Assembly (NCBI GenBank): GCA_022760355.1
Contig: JALEGB010000011.1
Location: 1-38,957 of the forward strand
DNA from: Neomegalonema sp.
GTDB taxonomy: Bacteria > Pseudomonadota > Alphaproteobacteria > Rhodobacterales > Rhodobacteraceae
Reading direction: 5' to 3'
Length of the DNA: 38,957 nt
The notes below the pieces were generated by a model. That model saw only the letters and a list, made by a program, of their open reading frames with translations, did not search any database and was not told the DNA's origin. Within the stretch, counting starts at the first letter, position 1. Every line of letters begins with the position of its first letter. Positions 8,491-16,095 of this stretch are shown in pieces. Position numbers and translations under genes: made by a program.

Positions 8491-9315
8491 ATGAGAAGAC
8501 CTCCCCCAGCGCAGGACGCGCCAGAACCTCAACGCCGCCGCGCCCCCCGCGGCGCTCGCTTCACCGCGCCAACGGTCATGCGCCAAGCGCGGACGCCGGG
8601 GCTGGTCGCGAACAATATCGGCAAAACCTATAAAGGCCGGATGGTCGTCCGGGATGTCAGCGTTGAAGTGCGTCGCGGCGAGATTGTCGGCCTGCTCGGC
8701 CCGAACGGCGCCGGCAAGACAACCTGCTTCTACATGATCACCGGGTTGGTGCCGGTCGACCGAGGGTCGATCACGTTGCAGGGCGAAGACGTCACTGCGT
8801 TGCCGATGTATCGGCGCGCACGGCTCGGACTGGGGTATCTGCCGCAGGAGGCGTCGATCTACCGTGGGCTGAGTGTGGAGCAAAATATCCGCGCCGGGCT
8901 TGAGCTGGTCGAACCATCGCGGCGAAAACGCGAACAGCGTCTTGAGCAACTCCTGGCTGAATTCTCGATCACGCGGCTGCGGAACGCGCCTGCGGTCGCG
9001 CTGTCGGGCGGCGAGCGTCGGCGGGTGGAGATCGCGCGCGCCCTGGCCGCCGGACCGTCATTCGTTCTGCTGGATGAACCTTTCGCCGGCGTCGACCCCA
9101 TCGCCGTCGGCGACATTCGCTCCTTAGTATGGCAGCTTAAGGATCGCGGCATTGGGGTTCTGATCACGGATCACAATGTCCGGGAGACATTGGAGATCAT
9201 CGATCGCGCGTACATCCTGCACAACGGGTCGGTCCTGATGGAAGGGTCGCCAGAAGACGTCGTTCAGGACGAAAATGTAAGACGTGTTTATCTTGGTGAA
9301 GGATTCCGGATTTAG
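8491..9315 (+). CDS. lptB: LPS export ABC transporter ATP-binding protein LptB
   Basis: 274 residues. The ATPase motifs are complete: Walker [10 protein letters not shown] (about residues 70-78), the Q-loop region [15 protein letters not shown], signature LSGGERRR (about 171-178), Walker [14 protein letters not shown] (about 191-203) and the H-loop [10 protein letters not shown]. LptB drives lipopolysaccharide extraction with LptF and LptG, which are not in this window. The family is usually about 240 residues; the first 29 here are arginine/proline rich and could be non-coding, in which case the ATG at 8578 is the true start. Placement between lptA and rpoN is the classic arrangement. Confidence 0.95.
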   Translation: MRRPPPAQDAPEPQRRRAPRGARFTAPTVMRQARTPGLVANNIGKTYKGRMVVRDVSVEVRRGEIVGLLGPNGAGKTTCFYMITGLVPVDRGSITLQGEDVTALPMYRRARLGLGYLPQEASIYRGLSVEQNIRAGLELVEPSRRKREQRLEQLLAEFSITRLRNAPAVALSGGERRRVEIARALAAGPSFVLLDEPFAGVDPIAVGDIRSLVWQLKDRGIGVLITDHNVRETLEIIDRAYILHNGSVLMEGSPEDVVQDENVRRVYLGEGFRI

Positions 9316-9429
9316 CCTCCTGGACATCTGCCGGTAGAATGGTCGACCCTACGGAGGAACGACTGCGCCAGGCACAGCAAACGTGGCGCCAGTAAGGCGG
9401 CACGCTGGTCTTTTGGAGGTTCATTGGCG

Positions 9430-11010
9430 ATGTCTTTCGCCCAACGTCTAGATATGCGTCAGAGCCAGAATCTGGTGATGACGCCGCAACTGCAGCAAGC
9501 AATCAAGATGCTGCAGATGTCAAACATCGAACTACAAGATTATGTGCATTCCGAAATGGAGCGGAATCCGCTGCTTGAAGCGGGTGACGAACGCGATCGT
9601 GCAAGGGAAGCTGCCGAATCGCCGCCTGACAAGGCGGCCCCAGAAAGTGACGGGGTGCGTTGTGATGTCGCACTCGCCGAGGATCGCTTAGAACGCGCAT
9701 CGGAAACTTTTGATACCGGTCGAGAAAATATTTTTGCCGATGAAGCGGTTGCTGATCGGCAGGGGCCATCACCCGAGTCCGGTTCAATCCACGAACAATC
9801 GCTGACCGCGGCCTCGGCTGAGGCGGGCGCATGGTCGACGGTTGGAAAAGGCGGCTCAAGCCGGTTCGAAGATGAGTCGATGTCGCTCGAGGGGCGGCTG
9901 TCAGAAGAGCTGACGCTGCGCCAAACGCTGTTGCAACAGCTGGGGCGGCTGAGGCTATCGCCAGCGGTCCGCCTTATTGCAGCGGATATCGTCGAGCAGC
10001 TCGATGAGTGCGGCTACTTCCGCTCGGACCTGTCCGAAACGGCGATGCGGCTCGGCGCGACGCTTGAGGAATGCAAATCGGCGCTGCGTGCGGTGCAGAG
10101 TTTGGAGCCAACCGGCGTCGGCGCTCGCTCACTGAAGGAATGCCTGAGCCTTCAGCTTTCGGAACGCAATCGACTCGACCCCGCGATGGCCGTGTTGATC
10201 GAAAATCTCGAACTTCTGGCCAAACGAGAAGCCGCGAAGCTGCGGAAAATGTGCGGTGTTGATGACGATGATTTGCGTGAGATGGTGCGCGAGATTCGCG
10301 CACTGGATCCGAAACCGGGCCGCCAGTTCGCTCATGAACCGTCTCAAACCGTGTCGCCAGACGTTTTCGTGATCGACAACGGCGTGAACGGGTGGTCGGT
10401 GGAGCTCAACGCCGAGACGATGCCGCGCGTACTTTTGAACAATCGCTACGCCGCCGAAGTCTCGAAGGGCCTGGGCAAGGGCAAGCGCGCCGACGAGGTG
10501 AAAGAGTATCTGGCGGAATGTCACCAGTCGGCCAATTGGCTGGTCAAGAGCATCGACCAGAGGGCGAAGACAATCCTCCGCGTCGCCAGCGAGATTGTGC
10601 GTCAGCAAGATGGGTTCTTTGCATTCGGCGTCGCGGCGTTGCGTCCGCTCAATCTCAAGCGCGTGGCCGAAGCGATCGACATGCACGAATCGACGGTAAG
10701 CCGCGTCACCTCGAATAAATATGTCGCCACGCCGCGCGGCATCTTCGAGCTGAAGTACTTTTTCACGCCGCCAATCGCGTCCACGCGCGGCGGCGAGGAA
10801 TACTCCGCGGAGGCGATTCGGCATCGCGTGAAAGCGCTCATCGATGGTGAGCGGCCCGATGATGTCTTGTCTGACGACAGAATCGTCGCCATTTTAAGGG
10901 GCGCCGGGGTAGACATTGCACGTCGTACTGTGACGAAATACCGCGAAGCACTCGGCGTTCCGTCCTCGATCCAACGCCGAAGGGAAAAATCGGCAGTTAC
11001 GGTTTTTTAA
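9430..11010 (+). CDS. rpoN: RNA polymerase sigma-54 factor
   Basis: 526 residues from the ATG that sits 9 bases after GGAGGT; the in-frame TTG at 9424 is too close to that site. The glutamine-rich activator-interacting region I is clear at the start (RQSQNLVMTPQLQQAIKMLQ), followed by an acidic, variable region II, the core-binding region, a helix-turn-helix (about residues 405-435, with HESTVSRVTSNKY) and the C-terminal RpoN box ARRTVTKYRE near residue 500 that reads the -24 element. Sigma-54 directs nitrogen, flagellar and other genes through AAA+ activators. It follows lptB and precedes the hibernation factor and ptsN, the standard rpoN neighbourhood. Confidence 0.97.
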   Translation: MSFAQRLDMRQSQNLVMTPQLQQAIKMLQMSNIELQDYVHSEMERNPLLEAGDERDRAREAAESPPDKAAPESDGVRCDVALAEDRLERASETFDTGRENIFADEAVADRQGPSPESGSIHEQSLTAASAEAGAWSTVGKGGSSRFEDESMSLEGRLSEELTLRQTLLQQLGRLRLSPAVRLIAADIVEQLDECGYFRSDLSETAMRLGATLEECKSALRAVQSLEPTGVGARSLKECLSLQLSERNRLDPAMAVLIENLELLAKREAAKLRKMCGVDDDDLREMVREIRALDPKPGRQFAHEPSQTVSPDVFVIDNGVNGWSVELNAETMPRVLLNNRYAAEVSKGLGKGKRADEVKEYLAECHQSANWLVKSIDQRAKTILRVASEIVRQQDGFFAFGVAALRPLNLKRVAEAIDMHESTVSRVTSNKYVATPRGIFELKYFFTPPIASTRGGEEYSAEAIRHRVKALIDGERPDDVLSDDRIVAILRGAGVDIARRTVTKYREALGVPSSIQRRREKSAVTVF

Positions 11011-11034
11011 CCGATTTCACTGTCGATGGGACGG

Positions 11035-11052
11035 GAACGGTTTGAACCGTTC
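11035..11052. promoter_or_regulatory. Inverted repeat just upstream of the hibernation factor gene
   Basis: Two 8-bp arms, gaacggtt and aaccgttc, around a two-base centre (18 bp in all), placed 23 bp before the hpf start and 24 bp after the rpoN stop. The symmetry and short spacer suit a dimeric regulator site better than an RNA hairpin, which would need a longer loop. No specific regulator can be named from the sequence. Confidence 0.4.
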
Positions 11053-11075
11053 ATAGTAAACAGGTGAGGCGAAAA

Positions 11076-11678
11076 ATGAGAATTGAAGTCGCCGGCCGGC
11101 ATATTGACGTGGGTGAGGCTCTGCGGACCCATATCAGCGAGCGGTTAGAGGAAGTCGTTTTGAAGTACGCGGCGCGCGCCACTGATGCGCGTGCGACCGT
11201 GTCTCGGGACGGCCATATGTATGTGTGCGATTGCACCACGCATCTTTCGACAGGAATGAAAGCGCAAGCATCCGGCAAAGCCGATGAGGTGTACGCAGCC
11301 TGCGATCAGGCCGTGGCGCGGCTGGAAAAGCAGCTTCGGCGCTACAAACGGCGCCTAAAAGACCATCATCATCACCGTTCGGAGCCGATTCCGGCTTTCG
11401 ACGCATCGGCATACGTGCTGGATGCGGCGTATGAAGAACCACAAGTTGATGTCGAGTCCGAAGCGACCGACAATTTCTGGACGCCGGCGGTGATTGCGGA
11501 AACCACGCAGCCTGTCGCCCGGCTGACAGTTGGCGAAGCGGTCATGCAGATGGAGCTGGCCCACGCGAACTTCCTGCTGTTCGTTAATGACGGCGTCGGC
11601 CGCCTTAACGCCGTGTATCGGCGTGAGGACGGACATATCGGCTGGATTGATCCGGTCAGCTCGGATACAGCTTCATGA
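11076..11678 (+). CDS. hpf: Long-form ribosome hibernation promoting factor
   Basis: 200 residues; the ATG at 11076 is preceded by AGGTGAGG and matches the family start (MRIEVAGRHIDVGEAL). The N-terminal 100 residues form the S30AE/YfiA domain, which binds the decoding centre of idle ribosomes; a histidine-rich linker (HHHHR, about residues 99-103) and an acidic spacer lead to the C-terminal dimerisation domain (about 145-195, with RLTVGEAVMQMEL and VNDGVGRLNAVYRR), the part that pairs 70S into 100S particles. It lies 65 bp after rpoN, as in many proteobacteria. The coding end overlaps a possible ptsN start by an ATGA. Confidence 0.95.
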   Translation: MRIEVAGRHIDVGEALRTHISERLEEVVLKYAARATDARATVSRDGHMYVCDCTTHLSTGMKAQASGKADEVYAACDQAVARLEKQLRRYKRRLKDHHHHRSEPIPAFDASAYVLDAAYEEPQVDVESEATDNFWTPAVIAETTQPVARLTVGEAVMQMELAHANFLLFVNDGVGRLNAVYRREDGHIGWIDPVSSDTAS

Positions 11679-11702
11679 CGCTGTTGAGGATTGTCGGGCA
11701 AG

Positions 11703-11722
11703 AGGGCGTTGTGCGACGCCCT
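11703..11722 (+). other. Short hairpin between hpf and the preferred ptsN start
   Basis: Seven-base-pair stem agggcgt / acgccct with the loop tgtgcg. It lies inside the in-frame 5' extension of ptsN, between the ATGA overlap with hpf and the internal ATG at 11777. It may affect which start is used, or be chance in a GC-rich sequence. Confidence 0.3.
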
Positions 11723-11776
11723 GTAAGTGCTCGGCAGCGTTCCGGGTTGGTCGGTGCGAGAACAAAGAGGGTCGAG

Positions 11777-12241
11777 ATGGACTTGACCGATTTGACGCCC
11801 CGCGAAGCAATCTTTTGCGGTCTCAAGGCGACAAGCAAAAAACAGCTGCTGCAAGAGCTGTCGCATCGAATGGCGCCGGTGACGGATGTCGATGCGCGTG
11901 AATTGCTGTCGGCATTGCTGGAGAGAGAGCGCCTTGGAACCACGGGCGCAGGCCGCGGCGTTGCGATTCCGCATTGCCGCCTGCCGCAGCTGAAGCGTCT
12001 GGTCGGATGCTTGGCGCGTCTCGACGCGCCCGTTGATTTCGAGTCGATCGATGGCGAGCCGGTAGATCTGGTTTATGTCATCGCCGCCCCCGCCAGCGAA
12101 GGCGCGGAGCATCTTAAAGCGCTCGCTCGGGTCTCTCGGATCTTCCGCGACGACGCGGTGCTGCAAAAGCTGCGCGGCGCCAAGAATGCGGAGGCTATGC
12201 ACGCCCTGCTCGCCGCCGAGGAGAGGTCGCGCGCCGCGTGA
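11777..12241 (+). CDS. ptsN: PTS IIA-like nitrogen regulatory protein PtsN
   Basis: 154 residues. An EIIA-Ntr domain with the phosphorylatable histidine in GVAIPHCRLPQ (about residue 64). It takes phosphate from the nitrogen phosphotransferase chain (EI-Ntr, NPr) and regulates potassium, carbon and stress systems by binding partners. The ATG at 11777 follows AAAGAGGG and matches the family start (LTDLTPREAIF). An in-frame ATG at 11675 overlaps the hpf stop as ATGA and would add 34 residues without family similarity; the shorter form is preferred. The partner genes of the phosphotransferase chain are not in this window. It ends 75 bp before a TGATC microsatellite. Confidence 0.94.
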   Translation: MDLTDLTPREAIFCGLKATSKKQLLQELSHRMAPVTDVDARELLSALLERERLGTTGAGRGVAIPHCRLPQLKRLVGCLARLDAPVDFESIDGEPVDLVYVIAAPASEGAEHLKALARVSRIFRDDAVLQKLRGAKNAEAMHALLAAEERSRAA

Positions 12242-12316
12242 TCCGCAACGGCGCGTCGCCGGCTGGGCGGCGCGCTATTTCCACTGCGCATTTGACGATG
12301 ATCGCCAAAGCCCGCT

Positions 12317-12356
12317 TGATCTGATCTGATCTGATCTGATCTGATCTGATCTGATC
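12317..12356. repeat. TGATC pentanucleotide microsatellite, 8 copies
   Basis: Eight perfect, uninterrupted copies of TGATC (40 bp) between the convergent 3' ends of ptsN and rnhA, starting 75 bp after the ptsN stop and ending 10 bp before the rnhA stop. Each unit contains a GATC site. It is not inside a real gene. Such arrays change copy number by slipped-strand mispairing. Confidence 0.95.
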
Positions 12357-12366
12357 GGCGCGCGGC

Positions 12367-12825
12367 CTACGATTTTTTAAAGGGCGCCATTCCAGCGCGC
12401 GCCAGCGCATCGGCGCGTTCATTTTCGGGATGGCCGGCATGGCCCTTCACCCACTCCCACGCGACCTGATGCCGGGCCGCGGCCGCGTCCAGCCGCCGCC
12501 ATAGATCTTCGTTCTTAACCGGCTTTTTATCCGCGGTTTTCCAGCCTCGGGCTTTCCAAGCGTGGATCCATTTCGTCAGCCCGTCTTTCACATAGGAAGA
12601 ATCGGTGACGACGGTGATGGCGGTCGACCGGTTCAAGGCCTCCAGCGCTTCGGCGGCGGCCGTCAGCTCCATGCGGTTATTCGTTGTGTCCGCATCGCCG
12701 CCCTGCAGCTCCACCTCTTTGACCACCGTCCCATCCGCCGAGCGCGCGACCAGCAATGCGCCCCAGCCGCCGGGACCCGGATTGCCGCTGCAGGCGCCGT
12801 CGGTGTAGGCGAAAAACTCGGTCAT
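12367..12825 (-). CDS. rnhA: Ribonuclease HI
   Basis: 152 residues from an ATG with AGGAG about 9 bases upstream; a longer frame to 12945 runs into the methyltransferase gene and is not likely. The catalytic carboxylates are all seen: the aspartate in [11 protein letters not shown] (about residue 8), glutamate in NNRMELTAA, aspartate in VVTDSSYV and the last aspartate in NERADALAR; the flexible-loop histidine is in VKGHAGH. RNase HI cuts the RNA strand of RNA-DNA hybrids during replication and R-loop removal. It follows the methyltransferase gene by 28 bp on the same strand, so COQ9, methyltransferase and rnhA may form one transcript. Confidence 0.97.
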   Translation of the reverse strand: MTEFFAYTDGACSGNPGPGGWGALLVARSADGTVVKEVELQGGDADTTNNRMELTAAAEALEALNRSTAITVVTDSSYVKDGLTKWIHAWKARGWKTADKKPVKNEDLWRRLDAAAARHQVAWEWVKGHAGHPENERADALARAGMAPFKKS

Positions 12826-12853
12826 TGAGCGCTCCTCTCTCTGCGCGGCGCGG

Positions 12854-13468
12854 CTACTCGGTGTCAGGGCGGCGGGCCAGTAGATAGACATGCCGGCTTT
12901 CGACATCATCCATGTCGACGCCTTTGCCGTCCCCGATCCACTCAACGGTCATCCCGGCGGCGACAATCAGCGCTTCGAGGTCGGACGGCGCGTAGTCGGC
13001 GTAGAAGCGGCCAAGCCGATCGCGCCGCTCGACGCTGCCCTCGGCGCTGGTTTTGACGCTGACGAACAGCACGCCGCCGGGTTTCAGCGCTCGACGCACG
13101 CGCGCCAGCAGGTCGGGCGCCTCCTCCCGTGGCGCGTGTAGCAGACTGAACGAGGCGAAAACACCGTCATAGAGCGCGATATCCTCCAGCTCGTCGAACC
13201 GGAGCAGCCGCACATCGAGCCCGGTTAACCGTCGCGCCTCCGCCACCATCCCCTGTGCGCCGTCGACCGCCGTCACGTCAAAGCCGCGCTGCGCCATCTC
13301 CGCCGCCGCCCAGGCGGCGCCGCAGCCCAAATCCAACACCGAGCCGCCCGGGGGCAGCGCCGCGAGAAAGATGTCGACGGTCGTATGCGGCGCCGTTTGC
13401 GTTTGCTTCGCTGCGACCTGCGGCGCGTTGGCGTTGTAGAAATCCAGGGTGCGCGCGTCAGCCGTCAT
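12854..13468 (-). CDS. Class I SAM-dependent methyltransferase
   Basis: 204 residues. The AdoMet-binding motif [17 protein letters not shown] is at about residues 44-59, with the acidic residue ending beta-2 in [11 protein letters not shown], and the post-motif [12 protein letters not shown] near 130. The fold is a small-molecule type methyltransferase; the closest generic groups are the ubiquinone/menaquinone-type or tellurite-resistance-type enzymes, but the substrate cannot be named. It starts 11 bp after the COQ9 gene on the same strand, which hints at quinone chemistry but does not prove it. The rnhA gene follows. Confidence 0.85.
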   Translation of the reverse strand: MTADARTLDFYNANAPQVAAKQTQTAPHTTVDIFLAALPPGGSVLDLGCGAAWAAAEMAQRGFDVTAVDGAQGMVAEARRLTGLDVRLLRFDELEDIALYDGVFASFSLLHAPREEAPDLLARVRRALKPGGVLFVSVKTSAEGSVERRDRLGRFYADYAPSDLEALIVAAGMTVEWIGDGKGVDMDDVESRHVYLLARRPDTE

Positions 13469-13479
13469 CGCCGCCTCCT

Positions 13480-14235
13480 TTATTTGCCGCCTGGCGCATC
13501 GAACCGTCGCTCGCCCGCCGCCGCGTCCCGGCGCGCGCCGGGCTTGCGCACTTTCGAGGCGACCCAGTTCGGTCCGGTCATCAGCAGTCGGCCCAGCGGA
13601 TTTTTATTCACCGCCGCCTTGGCTTTTTCGAACCGCATCACCCCGGCGATACGGCGGTCCAAAAACTCCCACGTCCGCTCCCGACCAGCGCTTTCGTCGC
13701 CAAGCCAATACAGCACCGTCGCGCCATATACGCTCGCGAGGATCGCGCGCTTGCTGTACCAGTTCAGATCGTCCGAGGGATCGCCCAGCGCGGTCCAAAT
13801 CGCGTCTGCGGTTGACCAAACCGCGCGCGCGCCGTCTGGCGCATAAAGCGGCACAGCAAACAACGTGGCGCCCCGGCGGACAGCTTCGCGGTTCGCTTCG
13901 GCGATATCCAGCCGCAGCTTCACCGCCGCAACCACACGCTCTCTGATCCGCATTTCGCTCAGATCCATCGCAGAAAGCCGAGCCGTCAGCTCCCGATCGC
14001 CTTCATCGTGAAAAAACAGCGCCAGATCGACGCCGCCGCGCGGAAAGGCCAGCTTCGCATCCTCTGCGGAAGCTCCGGCCAATTCCGTTCCGATCCTCAG
14101 CGCCTCCTCGGTCCAGCCGTCAAAGGGCACATTCGGCAGCGCCGCCGCCAGAATGCGGCGCCGGATCGCCACCATCGGGTCTTCCATCGCCGCATCAGCG
14201 CTTGGCGCCGCGCCCTCAAAAGTTTGTTCACTCAT
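13480..14235 (-). CDS. COQ9 family protein (ubiquinone biosynthesis)
   Basis: 251 residues from the ATG (MSEQTFEG). It shows the TetR-like helical fold of COQ9 proteins: the opening IRRRILAAALPNVPFDGWTE (about residues 23-42), then AFPRGGVDLALFFH, the signature WYSKRAILASVYGATVLYWL (about 160-179) and a C-terminal amphipathic helix. COQ9 binds lipids and presents ubiquinone intermediates to the COQ7-type hydroxylase at the membrane. A longer frame extends to 14763 but crosses rpsU and the intergenic region and is rejected. The gene is divergent from rpsU, an arrangement seen in other alphaproteobacteria, with 93 bp between the starts. Confidence 0.92.
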   Translation of the reverse strand: MSEQTFEGAAPSADAAMEDPMVAIRRRILAAALPNVPFDGWTEEALRIGTELAGASAEDAKLAFPRGGVDLALFFHDEGDRELTARLSAMDLSEMRIRERVVAAVKLRLDIAEANREAVRRGATLFAVPLYAPDGARAVWSTADAIWTALGDPSDDLNWYSKRAILASVYGATVLYWLGDESAGRERTWEFLDRRIAGVMRFEKAKAAVNKNPLGRLLMTGPNWVASKVRKPGARRDAAAGERRFDAPGGK

Positions 14236-14328
14236 TATCGTGACCCTTCGATCCTGCAGATGACATCCAACATGGACTTCCGTGCTATAAGAGAGTAATA
14301 GCAGCCATCCCGGAAACCAGTGAGAGGT

Positions 14329-14541
14329 ATGCCGCCAGTGCAAGTTCTGGTTCGTGAGAACAATGTCGATCAGGCGCTCAAGGCGCTGAAGAAGAAGATG
14401 CAGCGCGAAGGCGTGTTTCGCGAAATGAAGCTGCGTCAGCATTATGAAAAGCCATCGGTGAAGCGTGCGCGCGAAAAAGCCGAGGCAATCCGTCGCGCGC
14501 GTAAGCTCGCACGGAAGAAAGCGCAGCGCGAAGGGCTCTAA
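14329..14541 (+). CDS. rpsU: 30S ribosomal protein S21
   Basis: 70 residues. The sequence [20 protein letters not shown] followed by [13 protein letters not shown] and an arginine/lysine-rich helix is the standard alphaproteobacterial S21, a late-joining 30S protein needed for initiation on leadered messages. Three starts are possible in frame: GTG 14320, ATG 14329 and GTG 14338. The only ribosome-site-like sequence (gagagg, 14322-14327) is too close to the ATG but ideally spaced for GTG 14338, which would begin at the conserved QVLVREN; the ATG is listed but the GTG may be correct. A terminator-like hairpin starts 25 bp after the stop. Confidence 0.95.
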   Translation: MPPVQVLVRENNVDQALKALKKKMQREGVFREMKLRQHYEKPSVKRAREKAEAIRRARKLARKKAQREGL

Positions 14542-14565
14542 GCCGCGCGGCAGCGTATGAACGCC

Positions 14566-14602
14566 GCCCTTTCCCCCTCCCGCGTGGGTATGGAGAAAGG
14601 GC
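14566..14602 (+). terminator. Terminator-like hairpin after rpsU
   Basis: Outer arms gccctttc and gaaagggc (8 bp, perfect), an internal loop, and an inner ccc-gcgt-ggg stem. It lies 25 bp after the rpsU stop. There is no T tract after it, so it may be a 3'-end processing or Rho-associated structure rather than a true intrinsic terminator. Confidence 0.45.
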
Positions 14603-14699
14603 AGGGCGCTCCCTGAGCCCTCGGCGTTTGCGCATGAAGCTCCTACAGATAGGCCATCCCGCTGATCGTGAGCGGCCGCGTCTTTGGGGCGAGCGATAA

Positions 14700-14756
14700 C
14701 ACACCGACACACTGCACTCGCGCAACTCGCAGGAGTTTGCGGAGTGTTTTGGTGTG
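14700..14756. other. Long imperfect hairpin in convergent intergenic region
   Basis: A 57-base imperfect inverted repeat: outer cacacc/ggtgtg, middle cact/agtg, and a strong apical stem cgcaactc against gagtttgcg with one bulged T around the loop gcag. It may mark the transcript ends of the two converging genes, or be part of a small RNA or repeat family. Confidence 0.4.
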
Positions 14757-14872
14757 AGCGCATTTTGCGTAGATTTCCGCGCAGATAGGCTGGGTCTTCG
14801 GGTAGGCGCCCGTTTTCTGGAATGTCGGCGCGCCAACAGCAGAGCGGCGCGCCAGATCATCAGGCGCCGCGA

Positions 14873-15010
14873 TTACGGCCCGAAGACCGCAATGATCGCG
14901 ACCAAAGCAATCGCAACGATCGCAGCGATCCGGATGCTCCAGCTCCAGAACAAATCATAAGTTTGCTCTTGTGCGCGGACGTCCATTTTGCCGGGCTCAA
15001 AGTCGGCCAT
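14873..15010 (-). CDS. aa3-type cytochrome c oxidase subunit IV (45 aa)
   Basis: A 45-residue protein: a short acidic, cytoplasmic N-terminus (MADFEPGKMDVRAQEQTYD), then WSW and a single membrane helix of alternating Ile, Ala and Val (about residues 26-43) ending in FGP. This is the layout of bacterial aa3-type cytochrome c oxidase subunit IV, a one-helix accessory subunit of the respiratory terminal oxidase of unknown necessity. The ATG has GGGAG about 8 bases upstream, and TAA ends the frame. No other oxidase genes are nearby, which is normal for this subunit in alphaproteobacteria. The family call rests on length, motif order and topology. Confidence 0.82.
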   Translation of the reverse strand: MADFEPGKMDVRAQEQTYDLFWSWSIRIAAIVAIALVAIIAVFGP

Positions 15011-15134
15011 TGTCATACTCCCAATTGATAACCGCGCCAATTGCGCGACGCTTGATGCCGATCACGCGAATAGGCCGCATTGGCGGCAGGCGCAATATGT
15101 CGCGGCGCCGCGCTTTTCACGCACGCGTCGCCGA

Positions 15135-16013
15135 TCAGAGCTGCGGCGCTCGCCATCCAACCATACCATCCGCCAGTTCTGGCGTCGGGGCGCTTGTGGG
15201 GACGAAGAAGTCCGGCGTCAATTTGCCCCCCGGCGTGACCGCGTAGGGCTCAAAGTCCGTCACGCCGGCGCCCGCCAACACCAAATCATCCAAACAGAAC
15301 CATCCGGTAAAATCGGTTGGACGCTCGAGAATTGCGGTCGCGGCGTCACCCATAATTTCAGGCTTGCGCGAGGTCGCCGCCATCGCATCTCCGCCGAGAA
15401 GGTTGCGAACCGCCGCGGTGTCAATCGTCGTTCGCGGCCATAGCGCATTCGCAGCGATCCGCCCCTCAAATTCGGCGGCCCACCCCAATGTCAGGATGCT
15501 CATCCCATATTTGGCCAAGCTATAGGCGGGGTGATTTTTGAACCATTGCGGCGAAAAGTCCAACGGCGGCGACAGTGTCAGGATCCGCGCGTGATCGGAC
15601 TTCAGAAGATGCGGAATGCTGGCGCGGGTGACGGCGAAGGTTCCGCGCGAGTTGACGCCGGTCATCAAATCATAGCGTTTGAGTTCAGTGTCTTGCGTGC
15701 TTGTCAGCTGGATCGCCGAGGCGTTGTTGATCACAATGTCAAGGCCGCCAAAACGCTGCGCAGTTTGATCAACCGCGCCAGCAACGGCTTCTTCGTCTCG
15801 GATATCGACGGTGAGGGGCAACGCTTTGCCGCCCGCCGCCTCAATCTCGGCCGCGGCGGTGAAGATGGTGCCGGGCAGTTTAGGGTGAGGCTCGGCGGTT
15901 TTGGCGGCGATCGCCACATTCGCGCCCTTGCGCGCGCAGGCCAGCGCGATCGCCAAGCCAATCCCTCGGCTGCCCCCGGACATAAATACCGTGCGGCCCT
16001 TGAGAGCACTCAT
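15135..16013 (-). CDS. Short-chain dehydrogenase/reductase, HSDL2-like
   Basis: 292 residues. Rossmann-fold oxidoreductase with the cofactor motif SGGSRGIGLAIA (about residues 12-23), NNAS (about 95-98) and the catalytic YSLAK (Tyr-x3-Lys, about 162-166). It resembles the SDR part of hydroxysteroid dehydrogenase-like protein 2; the substrate is unknown. The start was set at 16013 because GAGGAGG lies 5-6 bases before it; the upstream ATG at 16031 (adding MNEEDL) has no ribosome site and sits in the loop of a hairpin that encloses that Shine-Dalgarno sequence. It lies 82 bp after the peptidoglycan-binding protein gene on the same strand, so it could be the second gene of a transcript. Confidence 0.9.
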   Translation of the reverse strand: MSALKGRTVFMSGGSRGIGLAIALACARKGANVAIAAKTAEPHPKLPGTIFTAAAEIEAAGGKALPLTVDIRDEEAVAGAVDQTAQRFGGLDIVINNASAIQLTSTQDTELKRYDLMTGVNSRGTFAVTRASIPHLLKSDHARILTLSPPLDFSPQWFKNHPAYSLAKYGMSILTLGWAAEFEGRIAANALWPRTTIDTAAVRNLLGGDAMAATSRKPEIMGDAATAILERPTDFTGWFCLDDLVLAGAGVTDFEPYAVTPGGKLTPDFFVPTSAPTPELADGMVGWRAPQL

Positions 16014-16014
16014 A

Positions 16015-16047
16015 AGATCCTCCTCATTCATTCTTTGAGGAGGATCT
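16015..16047 (-). promoter_or_regulatory. Hairpin sequestering the Shine-Dalgarno sequence of the SDR gene
   Basis: In the mRNA sense (minus strand) a perfect 12-bp stem, AGATCCTCCTCA against TGAGGAGGATCT, encloses a 9-base loop AAGAATGAA. The 3' arm contains the ribosome binding site GAGGAGG, and the start codon ATG (16013-16011) follows one base after the stem. The 5' arm therefore acts as a built-in anti-Shine-Dalgarno. An in-frame ATG sits in the loop. The structure should keep translation low unless opened by heat, a ligand, a protein or a ribosome. Structure seen directly; function inferred. Confidence 0.6.
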
Positions 16048-16095
16048 GAGCCTGCGTGGCGCGCCTGCGCAAGCCAAACGCCGCGTCACGGCGGC

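Larger units (their letters stand above)
14542..14872. other. Convergent intergenic region with two hairpins
   Basis: 331 bp between rpsU and the small oxidase gene on the other strand. It holds the hairpins listed at 14566-14602 and 14700-14756. I see no tRNA, no convincing open reading frame with a ribosome site and family signature, and no promoter. The frames that cross it on either strand are compositional shadows. Confidence 0.6.

Noticed and set aside
9390..9429. Possible sigma-54 promoter (ggcacg followed by a T-rich stretch) before rpoN
   Set aside because: The -24 half is close to consensus but the -12 half (TTGC) is missing at the right spacing.
12317..12356. TGATC array as a CRISPR or direct-repeat att site
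   Set aside because: Five-base unit without spacers, no cas or integrase genes; it is a simple microsatellite.
14236..14763. Upstream extension of the COQ9 reading frame to 427 residues
   Set aside because: It would run through rpsU and the intergenic region; the COQ9 domain begins at the internal ATG, 14235.
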